Assembly: GCA_017744515.1 (NCBI GenBank)
Contig: JAGIBF010000001.1
Span: 1 to 64,000 of the forward strand
Length of the DNA stretch: 64,000 nucleotides
DNA from: Niastella sp.
GTDB lineage: Bacteria > Bacteroidota > Bacteroidia > Chitinophagales > Chitinophagaceae
Reading direction: 5' to 3'
Below the pieces are notes generated by a model. That model saw only the letters and a list, made by a program, of their open reading frames with translations, made no database searches and was not told the DNA's origin. The stretch's first letter is position 1; each line of letters opens with the position of its first letter. The translations under genes were made by a program, and so were the position numbers. This document shows, piece after piece, positions 7,833-18,200 of the stretch.

Positions 7833-8711
7833 TTACTCCTGAATACGGCGGAAATCAACATTCCACAGGCTGATGCCCTGTGGGCTAAAATGGCCGGCAG
7901 ATGCATTGCAACCTGCCTTGATCACTATATAAATGGTTCCGCTTGCCCCAAATGTCAGGTCGAAGGTTTTGGTACCATTGAAGGCTGTCCAGGTGCCCCA
8001 GTTGATAAAGCCTATCTTCTTGTTGTCGGTATAGTCTTTACCTTCTGCCGGCACGGTTTGACCGCAATATACTTCCACCCAGGTGTCCTGCGTGGCGCCA
8101 TATGAAACGTTTGTGGTAAAGCGATACGTTTTATTGGCTGTTACCTGTACAGCCTGGTAGATACCACCATTCACCTGTGCTGTTACAGGTCTTGTAGCAG
8201 TAGTAGCTGTATAAGCGTTGTTGGCCAATGTCCACACTATCTTATTGGCTGTTGCATCATACCTTCCCCAGAACTGATCGTCGCCGGCATTCATTTTACT
8301 GCCTTTGATCAGGTTGTCGTAGGCTGGGTCATTCTTAGTAGTGGTTACACTCTGTGAAGTGGCACTGTACAATTTGCCTCTTTTATCCAATGCCTGCATT
8401 TTAATGGTGTAGGTACCGGCCAACGGATAGAAAACGGTATCGGTTGTTTTGCCCATAATGGCTCCGCCACCTTTACCGATATCCCACCTTGTGCCCACTA
8501 CTTCGCCTTTCGTTGTGTTGGTGATCACAAATTTGGTATCGTTGCCAGGTACAGGCGTTACCGTAAAAGTAGCTACCAGGCTGTCCACCGCTTCATACAC
8601 TTCATAGCTGTTGTTGGCGTCTTTCTCACAGCCCATCAGCATGAACCCGCCCAAAGCCAAAGAGAGCGTGGCTGTCAGTATCCTGCTTTTTATTGATGAT
8701 TTCATGATCAT
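7833..8711 (-). CDS. PKD-like lipoprotein, last gene of the double SusCD operon
   Basis: A 292-residue lipoprotein with an SPII signal ending LGGFMLMGC. The first half (about 45-125) looks like a PKD/Ig-like fold, with TRWDIGKGG and AGTYTIKMQALDKRG. The C-terminal half (about 140-290) is beta-rich and aromatic (DQFWGRYD, WVEVYCGQ, ISLWNVDF) and may be a carbohydrate-binding-like jelly roll. It follows the second SusD by 43 bp, the position where SusE/SusF-type surface glycan-binding proteins usually sit, and that role is the likeliest. An alternative start is the Met two codons downstream (8705). The exact family was not recognised. Confidence 0.75.
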   Translation of the reverse strand: MIMKSSIKSRILTATLSLALGGFMLMGCEKDANNSYEVYEAVDSLVATFTVTPVPGNDTKFVITNTTKGEVVGTRWDIGKGGGAIMGKTTDTVFYPLAGTYTIKMQALDKRGKLYSATSQSVTTTKNDPAYDNLIKGSKMNAGDDQFWGRYDATANKIVWTLANNAYTATTATRPVTAQVNGGIYQAVQVTANKTYRFTTNVSYGATQDTWVEVYCGQTVPAEGKDYTDNKKIGFINWGTWTAFNGTKTFDLTFGASGTIYIVIKAGCNASAGHFSPQGISLWNVDFRRIQE

Positions 8712-8754
8712 AATTTTTTAATCGTATTTATGATGGTTTATGCTTTGTGTTGAA

Positions 8755-10434
8755 TTACCAACCTGTGTTTTGTGTCCAACCCGTTTTGGTGATCTCAGCT
8801 TCCGGAATGGGGTATAAGTACATTTTGGAAGCATCGAATACCCTGTCTTCCAGTTTGGTGGGGGTGTATACAAAATTGGACCCGTTGAGTGCGATAGAAA
8901 TGCTTCTTACGGGATTGCCCAGTACGTTTCCGATCTTCCACCGGCGCACATCCCACCAACGATGTCCTTCAAAGCCCAGCTCTACCCTGCGCTCGTGAAC
9001 AAGGGCAGCGGGTGTAATATCGGTCAATGCAGGCATGGTACTGCGTGTTCTTACCCTGTTGATCGCCTGCAAAGCTGTCATACCATAATTCAAAGGATCG
9101 CCATTAGCTCCGTAAGCATTGAACATAGCTTCTGCATAGTTCAACAACACTTCTGCATACCGGAAATACAGCCACTGGTGGGTAGTGGTGGTATTGTTGA
9201 GCAGGTCAACCGTGGGGTTCACGTTCTTGGCCAGGTAGTAGCCCGTTTTGGTAGCATTCAACTTAGGCTGGCCGCTATTGCCGCCAAAGTAGGTTTGAAT
9301 GGTGGTTGACTTAAAGGTAGCGCCATTGAATATTACTGTTGCAGCGAGGCGTGGGTCGCGGTTAGCGTATGGGTTAGCTGCGTGTACGGTATTGGTCCAG
9401 TCGAAAGGAACCGATGTGGCGCCTGTCTTCACTTCAAACTCGTCTACAAAGTTCTGACTGGGTGTAACGCTGTTGCCGTTGGTATTTTCAAATACAATCG
9501 GGAAATTGTTTCTTTCGAAACCGTTCTGACCGCCGTATCTCTTAAAGAAGATAGCTTCTGTAGAAGTAGCATTGGTGGCTCCAAATACGTTGGTATAAGA
9601 AGCATCCAGGTTGAATATGTTCATCGCGATTACTTCACGGGCCGCCGCAGCAGCATCTGCCCAGGTATACGTAGAACCTGCCTCTTTGAATAAGGGACTT
9701 GCCGCATACAACAGGGCTCTTGCCTTGAGTGCTTTAATGGCTGCATTGGTTGCTCTTCCGGATTCATACCAGCTTGTTACCGAGCTTGTGCGAACGCTAT
9801 CCGGAATAATAACTGCAGCTTTATCACACAATGAAGCAATGTATTTAAAGCACTCGTCTACCGTATTTCTTGGCAAACCCTGCCAGGTAGATGGCTGGTT
9901 GTAATCCAACGCCTGATCGATAATGGGAACAGCGCCATAGCGCTTTACCAGTTCGAAGTAGAAGAATGCTTTCAGGAAATAGCACTCTCCTTCCATTAAC
10001 CTAATATTGGTAAGGTTCCTTTTGTATTCTACGGAATCGTTGTTAACGATCCTGTTGGAATAGGGAGACAGGTCTACATCGCCTTTGTGTTTCAGGTAAA
10101 GATTGGCCTGAAAAATACCATTGAAGTAGTTACCCCATACACCGTCGGGGTTATTGAACCGGTTCCACACGCCATAATTGAAGGTATGTGACCGATTGTT
10201 TACGTTCGTATGGTAGGCATCATCTGTTGCCGCTTCCATGTCAACCCATGCGTAGCCATCCGGCATATAGCTGTAGGCATTCCATACAACGCCCTGTATG
10301 TAATCGTATCTTTTGTACATCAGTTCGATCGGCATATCCGCAGGGATATTCTTCACATTCAGAAAGTCTTTCTTACATGAAGTAAGCCCTAATGCCGCGA
10401 CTATGATTATGATGATATAATGATTGTTTTTCAT
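8755..10434 (-). CDS. SusD/RagB-type outer-membrane lipoprotein
   Basis: A protein of about 559 residues with an SPII signal (ALGLTSC) followed by KKDFLNVKNIP, typical of SusD. Helical TPR-like SusD segments are seen (GECYFLKAFFYFELVKRYG; ALLYAASPLF; RYAEVLLNYAEAMF) and the C-terminal region has ERRVELGFEGHRWWDVRRW. SusD caps its SusC partner and binds the nutrient at the cell surface. The ATG at 10434 was preferred because it gives a standard signal peptide; an in-frame ATG five codons upstream (10449) is also possible. The partner SusC ends 21 bp before this start. Confidence 0.93.
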   Translation of the reverse strand: MKNNHYIIIIIVAALGLTSCKKDFLNVKNIPADMPIELMYKRYDYIQGVVWNAYSYMPDGYAWVDMEAATDDAYHTNVNNRSHTFNYGVWNRFNNPDGVWGNYFNGIFQANLYLKHKGDVDLSPYSNRIVNNDSVEYKRNLTNIRLMEGECYFLKAFFYFELVKRYGAVPIIDQALDYNQPSTWQGLPRNTVDECFKYIASLCDKAAVIIPDSVRTSSVTSWYESGRATNAAIKALKARALLYAASPLFKEAGSTYTWADAAAAAREVIAMNIFNLDASYTNVFGATNATSTEAIFFKRYGGQNGFERNNFPIVFENTNGNSVTPSQNFVDEFEVKTGATSVPFDWTNTVHAANPYANRDPRLAATVIFNGATFKSTTIQTYFGGNSGQPKLNATKTGYYLAKNVNPTVDLLNNTTTTHQWLYFRYAEVLLNYAEAMFNAYGANGDPLNYGMTALQAINRVRTRSTMPALTDITPAALVHERRVELGFEGHRWWDVRRWKIGNVLGNPVRSISIALNGSNFVYTPTKLEDRVFDASKMYLYPIPEAEITKTGWTQNTGW

Positions 10435-10455
10435 CCTGTAAGTTTTCAATTCGTT

Positions 10456-13305
10456 CTAAAATTTTGCTTTAAGGCCTACGGTCACTGTCTTCATCAAAGG
10501 ATAACCCATGGAAAGTCTTTCCGGCTCCAGCCCATCGATCTTTGTGCTCAACAGGTTGTTGCCGCTCAGGTAGATCCTGAATATTTCAAACTTCTTCAGG
10601 AAGCTTTTTGCCGGAAGGGTATAGCCTACTTCAACGCTGCGCAATTTGACAAATCCACCGTCGCGCAGCCAGAAGTCTGCCTGCTGGTTGTTGTTGTTGT
10701 TGACCAGAGTAGATAATCTTGGGGAAGTCGCAGTGGCAGCATTTTCAGGCGTCCACGGATTGTTGGAGAAAGCAGTGATGTTATTGTTGTTGGCCAAAGG
10801 ATGTACATAATCAAAGGCATCTTCATGCAAACTAACAGTCCTGTTCGTAACTCCCTGAACGAATGCATCGAAATCGAATCCTGCATATTTAACGCCCACA
10901 TTGAAGCCAACTGTAATTTCAGGAAGCCTTGCAAACTTCAATGGTGACTTATCATAATCATTGATAATACCATCGTTGTTCAGATCAACATACTTTAAAT
11001 CGCCCGGACGAACCTGGCCATAGGTTGATTTGGCAATGCCTGCTTTTAAATTGCCGTTTGCATCGAAATCAGCCACCTGGTAGAAGCCTGCTTCCTGTAA
11101 TCCCCTGATCTGGTTAATTCTATATCCTTTCAGGTACAGGTAGTCGTATGGCTGTGCATCCTGGGCTCTTTTGGTTATTTCATTGCGGGCAAAAGCAAAC
11201 GTTGCTCCGGCATAGTATTCGATGCTTGTTGTTGTTTTATCCCGGTATTGAAGTGACACTTCAACTCCTTTATTTACCACTTCTCCGCTGTTGGTGCTTC
11301 TAAGGTCAAAACCTGTATAGGCAGGTACTCCAACCGGTGCTTCTAAAATGCCTGTACGTTTTTCCCTGAATACATCGATCGTAGCATTCAGCTTTTTCAG
11401 GAGGGTCAATTCAACGCCGATATTGGCTGTTTGTTTTTGCTCCCAGGTAAAGTCGGCATTGGGATAAGCTCCTTCGCTACGTCCGCCAACTCCGGCATTA
11501 TTGGTCCCGAGGATAATACCGCCAGCGGTGATACCCCATCTTTCAAATAAGAAACGGAAGTCTTCATTGGTGTTGGCCGTTATGCCATAAGAAGCCCTTA
11601 CTTTCAGGAAGTCGATCACTTTGTTATTTTTCAGGAAGTCTTCTTTGCTGGCTATCCAGCCCAATCCCAATGCAGGGAATATGCCGTAACGGTCACCTTC
11701 CTTGAAATCGCCAGAACCTGCATAGGAGAAGGAAAGGTCGGCTATGTACTTCTGATCATAGTCGTACGTAAACGCTCCGCGTACTCCCTGCTCCACCACT
11801 GCGTATGTCTGCCCATCATGGTTATAACTGGAGCGGTTTACCTGCAACATACCAGTGAAAGTATGTTTGTCGAAGGTTCTGTCGTAATTGAAGCCCAGCT
11901 GGATGCTATTCCTGTTCCAGTGTGTGTTACCGCCATCATTGATGCTCTGGCCTACCGCGCCTAATACTTTGTACACCACATTGCCACTGCCATCAATTAC
12001 GGGGTTGTCAAAAGCGTCTTTCGTAACTTCATTGGAAGGTACGGTAAATCGTTTTTCATACACGCCTATGTAGAGGTTGCTATAGGAAATGCCGCCATTG
12101 AGTGATAAGCCTTTAACAAGTGCATCCAATCGCTGGTTAAAGCTCACGTTGGTCTGCAGGCTTCTCGTGTGGGAATTGTAAATACCGTTTTGTCTTAACA
12201 GCTGTACGGGGTTGAAATTGTACACTCCATTATTTCCCCAGGTGCCATTCAAATTTTTCACGGCAAATGCTGCTGCCGGTATGCGTAGCAAATTGGAAAA
12301 AAGTGATGAAGCTGTAAAGCCTGCCGGGGTGCTACGGTCTTCAGAAATACCGGATACTGTTGCTTTGATCGACAGGTTCTTCGTTGCCTGTACGTTTACA
12401 TTGGCTCTCAGGTTAAGCCTTCTGTACTTGGCGTTGGTACCAAAATCAAGGTCTATGGCATCGGCATCTTTGTAGGCGCCGGCAAAATCCGTATATCCAC
12501 CCAGTACAAAAAAGCGGGCTTTGTTGTTACCACCGCGGAAGGAGATGCTATAATCCTGTGTGGTAGAGCTATTGTTCAATACTTTATCATACCAGTTTAC
12601 ATTGGGATGAAAAGGATCGTCTTTGGCTTTGTACAATTCCGGGTTGTAATATTTAATGGGCAACCCGTCATTTTGTAATGCCTTGTTGTAGGCAGTTACA
12701 TAACCATAGGCATCCATTACTTTGGGCATTGAAATAGGCCGCAGGTTTCCGTACCGGGCATTCACCTCGATCTTCGTTTTACCCACAACCGTGCCTTCTT
12801 TGGTACGAACGCTCAATACACCGGCTCCGCCATCGAATCCATAAATGGCCAGTGCAGCGGCATCTTTCAACAGGGAGATCGTTTCAATCTCGAAAGGAGA
12901 AAGTGCCTGCAGGGCATTCAGGTCTACCTGGAATCCGTCGAGGTAAATAGCGATAGCATTCCCTGCCACGTTCCAGCTGCTTTGTCCACGCATGTATAGT
13001 GTGGGGTTGTCGTATCCGGGCTCACCTGAGCCTGTAGCTACCGTTAAGCCTGGTATCCTTCCCTGCAAAGTATTCAGCAGGTTCCCGGCATTCGTTCTTG
13101 CCAACTCTTCTCCGGTGATCGTGAATATGGCGCCGGTAGTTCTCCAGCTTTGCTCTGACCTAAGTCCCTGGTCAATGAGGTTGCCAGTGGTTTTCGCGGG
13201 TACAACGATCGTATCAGGTAAGCTGGCACTGGTTGATTGTGCCTGGGTTGCCGTGAACCCACACAAATACACCACGCAAGCAAGACTTATATTTTTATAT
13301 TTCAT
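10456..13305 (-). CDS. SusC/RagA-type TonB-dependent transporter without the usual N-terminal domain
   Basis: A 949-residue outer-membrane porin. After the signal peptide (about 1-22) the protein goes almost directly into the plug domain (ITGEELARTNAGNLLNTLQGRIPGL; LYMRGQSSW; LLKDAAALAIYGF), then the 22-strand barrel, ending in VGLKAKF. The carboxypeptidase-regulatory-like domain that normally precedes the plug in SusC is missing, which explains the short length against 1000-1100 usual. The plug signature is divergent (IYGFDGGAGVLSV instead of the common IYGSRGANGV). It is the second SusC of the operon, starting 33 bp after the first SusD. Confidence 0.93.
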   Translation of the reverse strand: MKYKNISLACVVYLCGFTATQAQSTSASLPDTIVVPAKTTGNLIDQGLRSEQSWRTTGAIFTITGEELARTNAGNLLNTLQGRIPGLTVATGSGEPGYDNPTLYMRGQSSWNVAGNAIAIYLDGFQVDLNALQALSPFEIETISLLKDAAALAIYGFDGGAGVLSVRTKEGTVVGKTKIEVNARYGNLRPISMPKVMDAYGYVTAYNKALQNDGLPIKYYNPELYKAKDDPFHPNVNWYDKVLNNSSTTQDYSISFRGGNNKARFFVLGGYTDFAGAYKDADAIDLDFGTNAKYRRLNLRANVNVQATKNLSIKATVSGISEDRSTPAGFTASSLFSNLLRIPAAAFAVKNLNGTWGNNGVYNFNPVQLLRQNGIYNSHTRSLQTNVSFNQRLDALVKGLSLNGGISYSNLYIGVYEKRFTVPSNEVTKDAFDNPVIDGSGNVVYKVLGAVGQSINDGGNTHWNRNSIQLGFNYDRTFDKHTFTGMLQVNRSSYNHDGQTYAVVEQGVRGAFTYDYDQKYIADLSFSYAGSGDFKEGDRYGIFPALGLGWIASKEDFLKNNKVIDFLKVRASYGITANTNEDFRFLFERWGITAGGIILGTNNAGVGGRSEGAYPNADFTWEQKQTANIGVELTLLKKLNATIDVFREKRTGILEAPVGVPAYTGFDLRSTNSGEVVNKGVEVSLQYRDKTTTSIEYYAGATFAFARNEITKRAQDAQPYDYLYLKGYRINQIRGLQEAGFYQVADFDANGNLKAGIAKSTYGQVRPGDLKYVDLNNDGIINDYDKSPLKFARLPEITVGFNVGVKYAGFDFDAFVQGVTNRTVSLHEDAFDYVHPLANNNNITAFSNNPWTPENAATATSPRLSTLVNNNNNQQADFWLRDGGFVKLRSVEVGYTLPAKSFLKKFEIFRIYLSGNNLLSTKIDGLEPERLSMGYPLMKTVTVGLKAKF

Positions 13306-13338
13306 TGTTTTCGGGTTAATCTTTCTAATAAGCAGTTA

Positions 13339-15270
13339 TTACCATGAAGGGTTTTGACCATCCCAGTCTTTTCCACCGAGGTATTTCATACTCACTTCGT
13401 TGTAAGGGAAGGGTACATAGTAATACTTGACAGGGAATGTTCTGTTGCCATAAGAAACGAGGTTCCAGTTCAGGAATGGGTTGGTTGGCTTGGGTGTAAC
13501 GCCATTTGTGGAAGCAGTTACTGCAAATCCATTGAGCGGCTTATTCAACACTACGTGCGCAGTGAGCCAGCGGTGCAGATCGTTGTAACGGTGATCTTCG
13601 AAAGCCAGTTCTATTGAACGCTCATTTTGAATAGCCGTTCTGAAAGCAACCTGGTCGGGCAGCATAGATGCATCTTTATTGGGCATACCTGCGCGTTGCC
13701 TGATCAAGTTCAGGTAATTGAATGATTCGGCTGTAGGACCTTCGTATTCGTTCAGTGCTTCTGCATAACTCAGATAGAATTCAGCCAAACGGAATACAGG
13801 CCATGCAAAGTGTCCGTCGTTGTTGTTGTCGACACGGGCAATAAACTTGGCACACTCAACTGCGCTACCGGTGTTGTCGCCGGCATTGGTATCATCTGCC
13901 AATCTTCCTTTCGCATAAGTAACGCCATTATCTGTAGAGGCTTTGTAATAAGCGAGGAATGTCTTACCGCCATTGAACCATTGGCCACCCCAGGCGAGTG
14001 ACTGATAAGCGCGTGGATCCAGGTTCAGGCCTTCGAAATAGGCTTTGAAATCATTTCCGGAAGGGGTGGCAGTCCATTTGGTACCGTCTCTTTTCTCATA
14101 CATCTGCAGGAACTCAACGGGCACATTGTTTTTGGCGCCCCACTCCTGCATACGCACTTTGGAGGAGTTGTACCTGCCCCAGTCGGCCCATCCATCACGG
14201 TTAGGATCGTTCTGGTGGTAAGTATTTACGAGGATCATTTCAGGGTTGCCATAGGTGCCGGCAGTACCGAACACGTTGTTGCAAACAGCTTCATAATCTC
14301 CCAGGCCTGCATAGTTATCTGTTCTGACGGTAGTAGTTGGCTTACCGGTATTGTACAGCTGAACGCCTGAGGCAGGGGCCGCATCGATCACTGCCTTGAT
14401 AGCTTCGGCAGCTCTCTTCCAACGTTCTTTGCTGTAAGAAGCATAGGCTAATAATGTATCTCTGCCATCGCCATAGCGGGCAGCCGCTATAGCAGCTTTC
14501 ATACTTTCGGGCGTGTTGTACAAGGGGCTGGCTGCGTATAATAAAACTCTTGCCTTCAATGCCAGCGCAGCAAGGCTGGTTACCCTGCCATAATCATTAG
14601 AAGGCCTGGTAGGAGGCAACATGGAGGCAGCCGCATCACACCATTTAACCAATGTATCTACCAATGATTGAATGGAGGAACGGGGAATGTCGATCTTATC
14701 CTCGCCCGATAATACCTCAGATACGATGGGGATACCACCGTATAAACGGAAGGCGCTGTAATGGGCCATGGCGCGACAGAACATTGCCTGTCCCTTGACA
14801 TCGGTCTTCCACTCGGCCGGCGCATCTATCACCTTGTCGATGTTCTTCAGGACAAGGTTGGATTTCCGGATGGCTTTATACCAATTTACAAACGCTACAG
14901 CAGCCGTGTTGCCACGCTGGGTAATTGGTCCGCGGTCAATGCTTGACGAGGGTCCCATACCACCTGCGATGTAATATTGGTAGTTTAAGTTGCCTGCTAC
15001 CCAGTTGGCGCCGGGCAGCAACAGGTGTACCTGATCGGTGAGTACATCTTCGCGGCTATCGGCGGAGTTGTTCATTACAAAACCTGTAGGTATGCTCCAG
15101 CCGTACATATCTGCCACTGCGTATTGTGCCTGCATCATCGTATGAAAAATGGTGTCTACAGTAACGTCACCACCTTTCGGTTTTTCAAGGAAATCTTTTT
15201 TACAACTTGTCATTATGCCAGCCGTCATTAATCCGGCAATCAGCATAAGGGGTATATATACTCTTTTCAT
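13339..15270 (-). CDS. SusD/RagB-type outer-membrane lipoprotein
   Basis: A 643-residue lipoprotein (SPII site in AGIMTSC, then KKDFLEKPKGG). It has typical SusD helices (GQAMFCRAMAHYSAFRLYGGIPIV; ARVLLYAASPLYN; RLAEFYLSYAEALNE) and the C-terminal ERSIELAFEDHRYNDLHRW segment. It is longer than most SusD proteins (500-580), with extra sequence in the middle (about 300-450). It starts 25 bp after the first SusC of this operon, whose surface partner it should be. Confidence 0.94.
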   Translation of the reverse strand: MKRVYIPLMLIAGLMTAGIMTSCKKDFLEKPKGGDVTVDTIFHTMMQAQYAVADMYGWSIPTGFVMNNSADSREDVLTDQVHLLLPGANWVAGNLNYQYYIAGGMGPSSSIDRGPITQRGNTAAVAFVNWYKAIRKSNLVLKNIDKVIDAPAEWKTDVKGQAMFCRAMAHYSAFRLYGGIPIVSEVLSGEDKIDIPRSSIQSLVDTLVKWCDAAASMLPPTRPSNDYGRVTSLAALALKARVLLYAASPLYNTPESMKAAIAAARYGDGRDTLLAYASYSKERWKRAAEAIKAVIDAAPASGVQLYNTGKPTTTVRTDNYAGLGDYEAVCNNVFGTAGTYGNPEMILVNTYHQNDPNRDGWADWGRYNSSKVRMQEWGAKNNVPVEFLQMYEKRDGTKWTATPSGNDFKAYFEGLNLDPRAYQSLAWGGQWFNGGKTFLAYYKASTDNGVTYAKGRLADDTNAGDNTGSAVECAKFIARVDNNNDGHFAWPVFRLAEFYLSYAEALNEYEGPTAESFNYLNLIRQRAGMPNKDASMLPDQVAFRTAIQNERSIELAFEDHRYNDLHRWLTAHVVLNKPLNGFAVTASTNGVTPKPTNPFLNWNLVSYGNRTFPVKYYYVPFPYNEVSMKYLGGKDWDGQNPSW

Positions 15271-15295
15271 TGTTTTTCTTTTTTCTGTTCAGCAA

Positions 15296-18200
15296 TTAAA
15301 ATCCAACATTGATACCGGCATTGAACGTGCGGGTAAGCGGATATCCCATGAAGCCCATGTTCTCCGGATCGCCCCAAATCTTGTTCTTGTTCCAGGTATA
15401 CAGGTTGAATCCGTTGGCATACACGCGAACGCTGCTGGCGCCGATCTTGCCGAGGATACCGCGTTGGAAAGTATATCCTACTTCCACATTCTTCAAACGC
15501 ACGTAAGACGTATTCAGGTTGAAGAAGGTGTTTTGATATGCCTGGCGGTTGTAGGCGGCGATGGGGAAGTTGATGTCCTCACCGGCAGCATAACGCTCGG
15601 GTGTGAATCGCGTCCAGTCTACTTCAAACAATGCTTCGGTAGTACCATTGAAGTGCAGGTTGGTAGCGGGCATCGGGTTGGCCGATACACCTGAAGCTCC
15701 CTGAAACAGTACCGACATATCAAATCCTTTATAGCTGAAGCCTGCTGATATACCGTAGGTCAATCTTGGAATAGCGGTGTAACCGGATCTTTGGTAATCC
15801 CTGTTGTCGATCACGCCATCGTAGTTGATATCTTTTAATTTGATATCACCAGGCTGCAAAGGCACACCGTTGAAAGTGAGGTCTTTCTGGTAAACATCCT
15901 GACCACCGGCATTTTTATAGGCTTTACCGTCGGCGCCCTGAGCCAGTACTGGTTTAGATAAAATAGGGTTGTTGTTGGCATCTACTTCATACAGTTGAGC
16001 CCAGGAAGTGTACAGTCCATCAGCCTGCAAGAAATTTCCCTGTCTGATCGGCTTACCGGTTTGGGCCTGGTATTCCAATCCTGTGAGGATGGCTTCATCC
16101 TGGAAAACAACTTTGTTCTGGTTGGCGCCATAATTGGCCTTTACCCAGAAGTTAAAGTTCTTGCCGATCTTATCGCGGAAAGTAAGGTCCAGTTCGGTAC
16201 CCCAGTTCCTTACTTTACCTAAGTTATAGAAGGGCAGATCGGCTGCCACGATGCCGGGCACCGTTCCCTTCTTGCTGAATATACCTGATCTGTCTTCATT
16301 CCATATATCGAATTCTGCTGTGATCTTATCTTTCCAAAAGTTGGCGATAACAGCGAGGTTGGCTTTTTGAGCCGTTTCCCAGGTTACCAGGCTGTTGCCC
16401 AACCTGCTTTCATAAGCTGCCCGCACATTCGTACGGTTGGAGCCGTACTGACCAAAATAATAACCCTGCATTACAGCGCCGCTATAAGCCCATACGTCGG
16501 GCAAATACAGGAAGCGGGCATTACCGATCACGTCGTTACCTACTTTACCAATGGATCCTCTTATTTTCAGGAAAGTAACCACATCGTTCTCTGGCCAGAA
16601 ATCTTCTTTGCTGGCTATCCAGCCCAATGACCATGCGGGGAACCACGCAAAGCGTCTTCCATCAGGGAAGTTCTCAGAGCCGTTGTAACCTACGTTGAAC
16701 TCGGCGAGGTATTTTCCTTTGTAGGCATATGTAGCACGACCTACCAGACTTTGGTAAGCGTGGGGAAGGCTAAACTGGTAGTTGGGATCAAATCGCTTGC
16801 TGAGGTTGCCCATAGCCAGCGCCGTAAAGGCATGATCGCCAAAGGTGCGGTTGTAGTTGAGTGCGGCTTCTGCATACCAGGTACGCCACTTGCCGGAGTT
16901 CCAGTTGGCCCAGCGTTGAGAGGGAGCTTCATTGTTGAGCTGCACGAGGATCGGGTTGAGCTTATCTCCATTGGGATTCTCACGCGCGGCCCACATTACC
17001 GGGTACGACTGACCGCCAGCGGTGTTGGAGAAATAGCTGTCGTAAGAGCCTTTTACGTTGAACGTAAGGCCTTTTGTAACGAAATCGAGCTTATGAATAA
17101 TGTTGAGGGCTGAGTTGAGCGTACTGTTATTATTAATATTATATGCGTTGCGCATGGCCAGGCTGTACAATGGATTGAACTGCTCGGCATTGCGCTGCCA
17201 GATGAATACGAACTTGCCATCGATGTAACCGGGAGATCCCATGGGGTTGGTCCACATCAGGTTCTTCTCATAGTTGTATCCATCGTTGTTCATACCGGAT
17301 ATCTGTACGAACTGGGTACCGATATCTACAGATACTTTAAGGTTGTCGTTTACCTGGAAGTCGAAGTTGCCTCTTAAGTTGTAACGATCTTTTCTGTAGT
17401 CCATCTCTTTGGAGAATGGCATGTAATCGGTTTTAAACAAACCTCTTTGTGATAAGTAACCGGCTGAGATAAAATATTTCAAGCCCCTTGTGCCGCCGGT
17501 AACGTTGACGTTGGCCTGGGTTTGTGGCGCAAAGTTTTTATAGATCTGCTCCTGCCAATCCTGATCGGGGTGGAAATAAGGATCATAATAAGGGTTGGTA
17601 GAACCATCGGCCAGTTTAGGCGTATGGGCATTCTGAAAGTACTTCAGGTCTTCATCGGTGTACTGTGGCACATAGCCTGTTTTTCTTTTCTGCACGAATG
17701 TTGCCCAGCCATCAGCCAATCCTACCACATCGGGATCGTTGGCATGTTGCTGCCAGTAGGTTTCAAAGATCTGCTCGTTGCGCAGGGTGGCATATTGATG
17801 CGAGTTTACATAGTTTGGAAGCCTGGTAAACTGGTTGAAGGCGCTTTGAACGGTAGCACTGATCTTGGGCGTACCTTCTTTACCGCGCTTGGTAGTGATG
17901 AGGATCACCCCGTTGGCGCCACGCACCCCAAACACCGCCGTAGCAGAGGCGTCTTTGAGGATACTGATGGTCTCCACTTCGTTAGGGTCGATATCGTTGT
18001 AGGTATCACGAACGATACCATCGATCATGATGAGGGGGGCCGTGTTGGTGCCGTATGTACCGATACCGCGAATGTAGAGGGTAGAAGCATCTGAACCTGG
18101 TTTACCAGTGCCTTGCAGGGAGGTCAAACCCGGTAAGCGGCCGGCCAGCGAGTTACTGATATTGGCAACAGGAGACTGTACAATCTCTTTCGCGCTGATG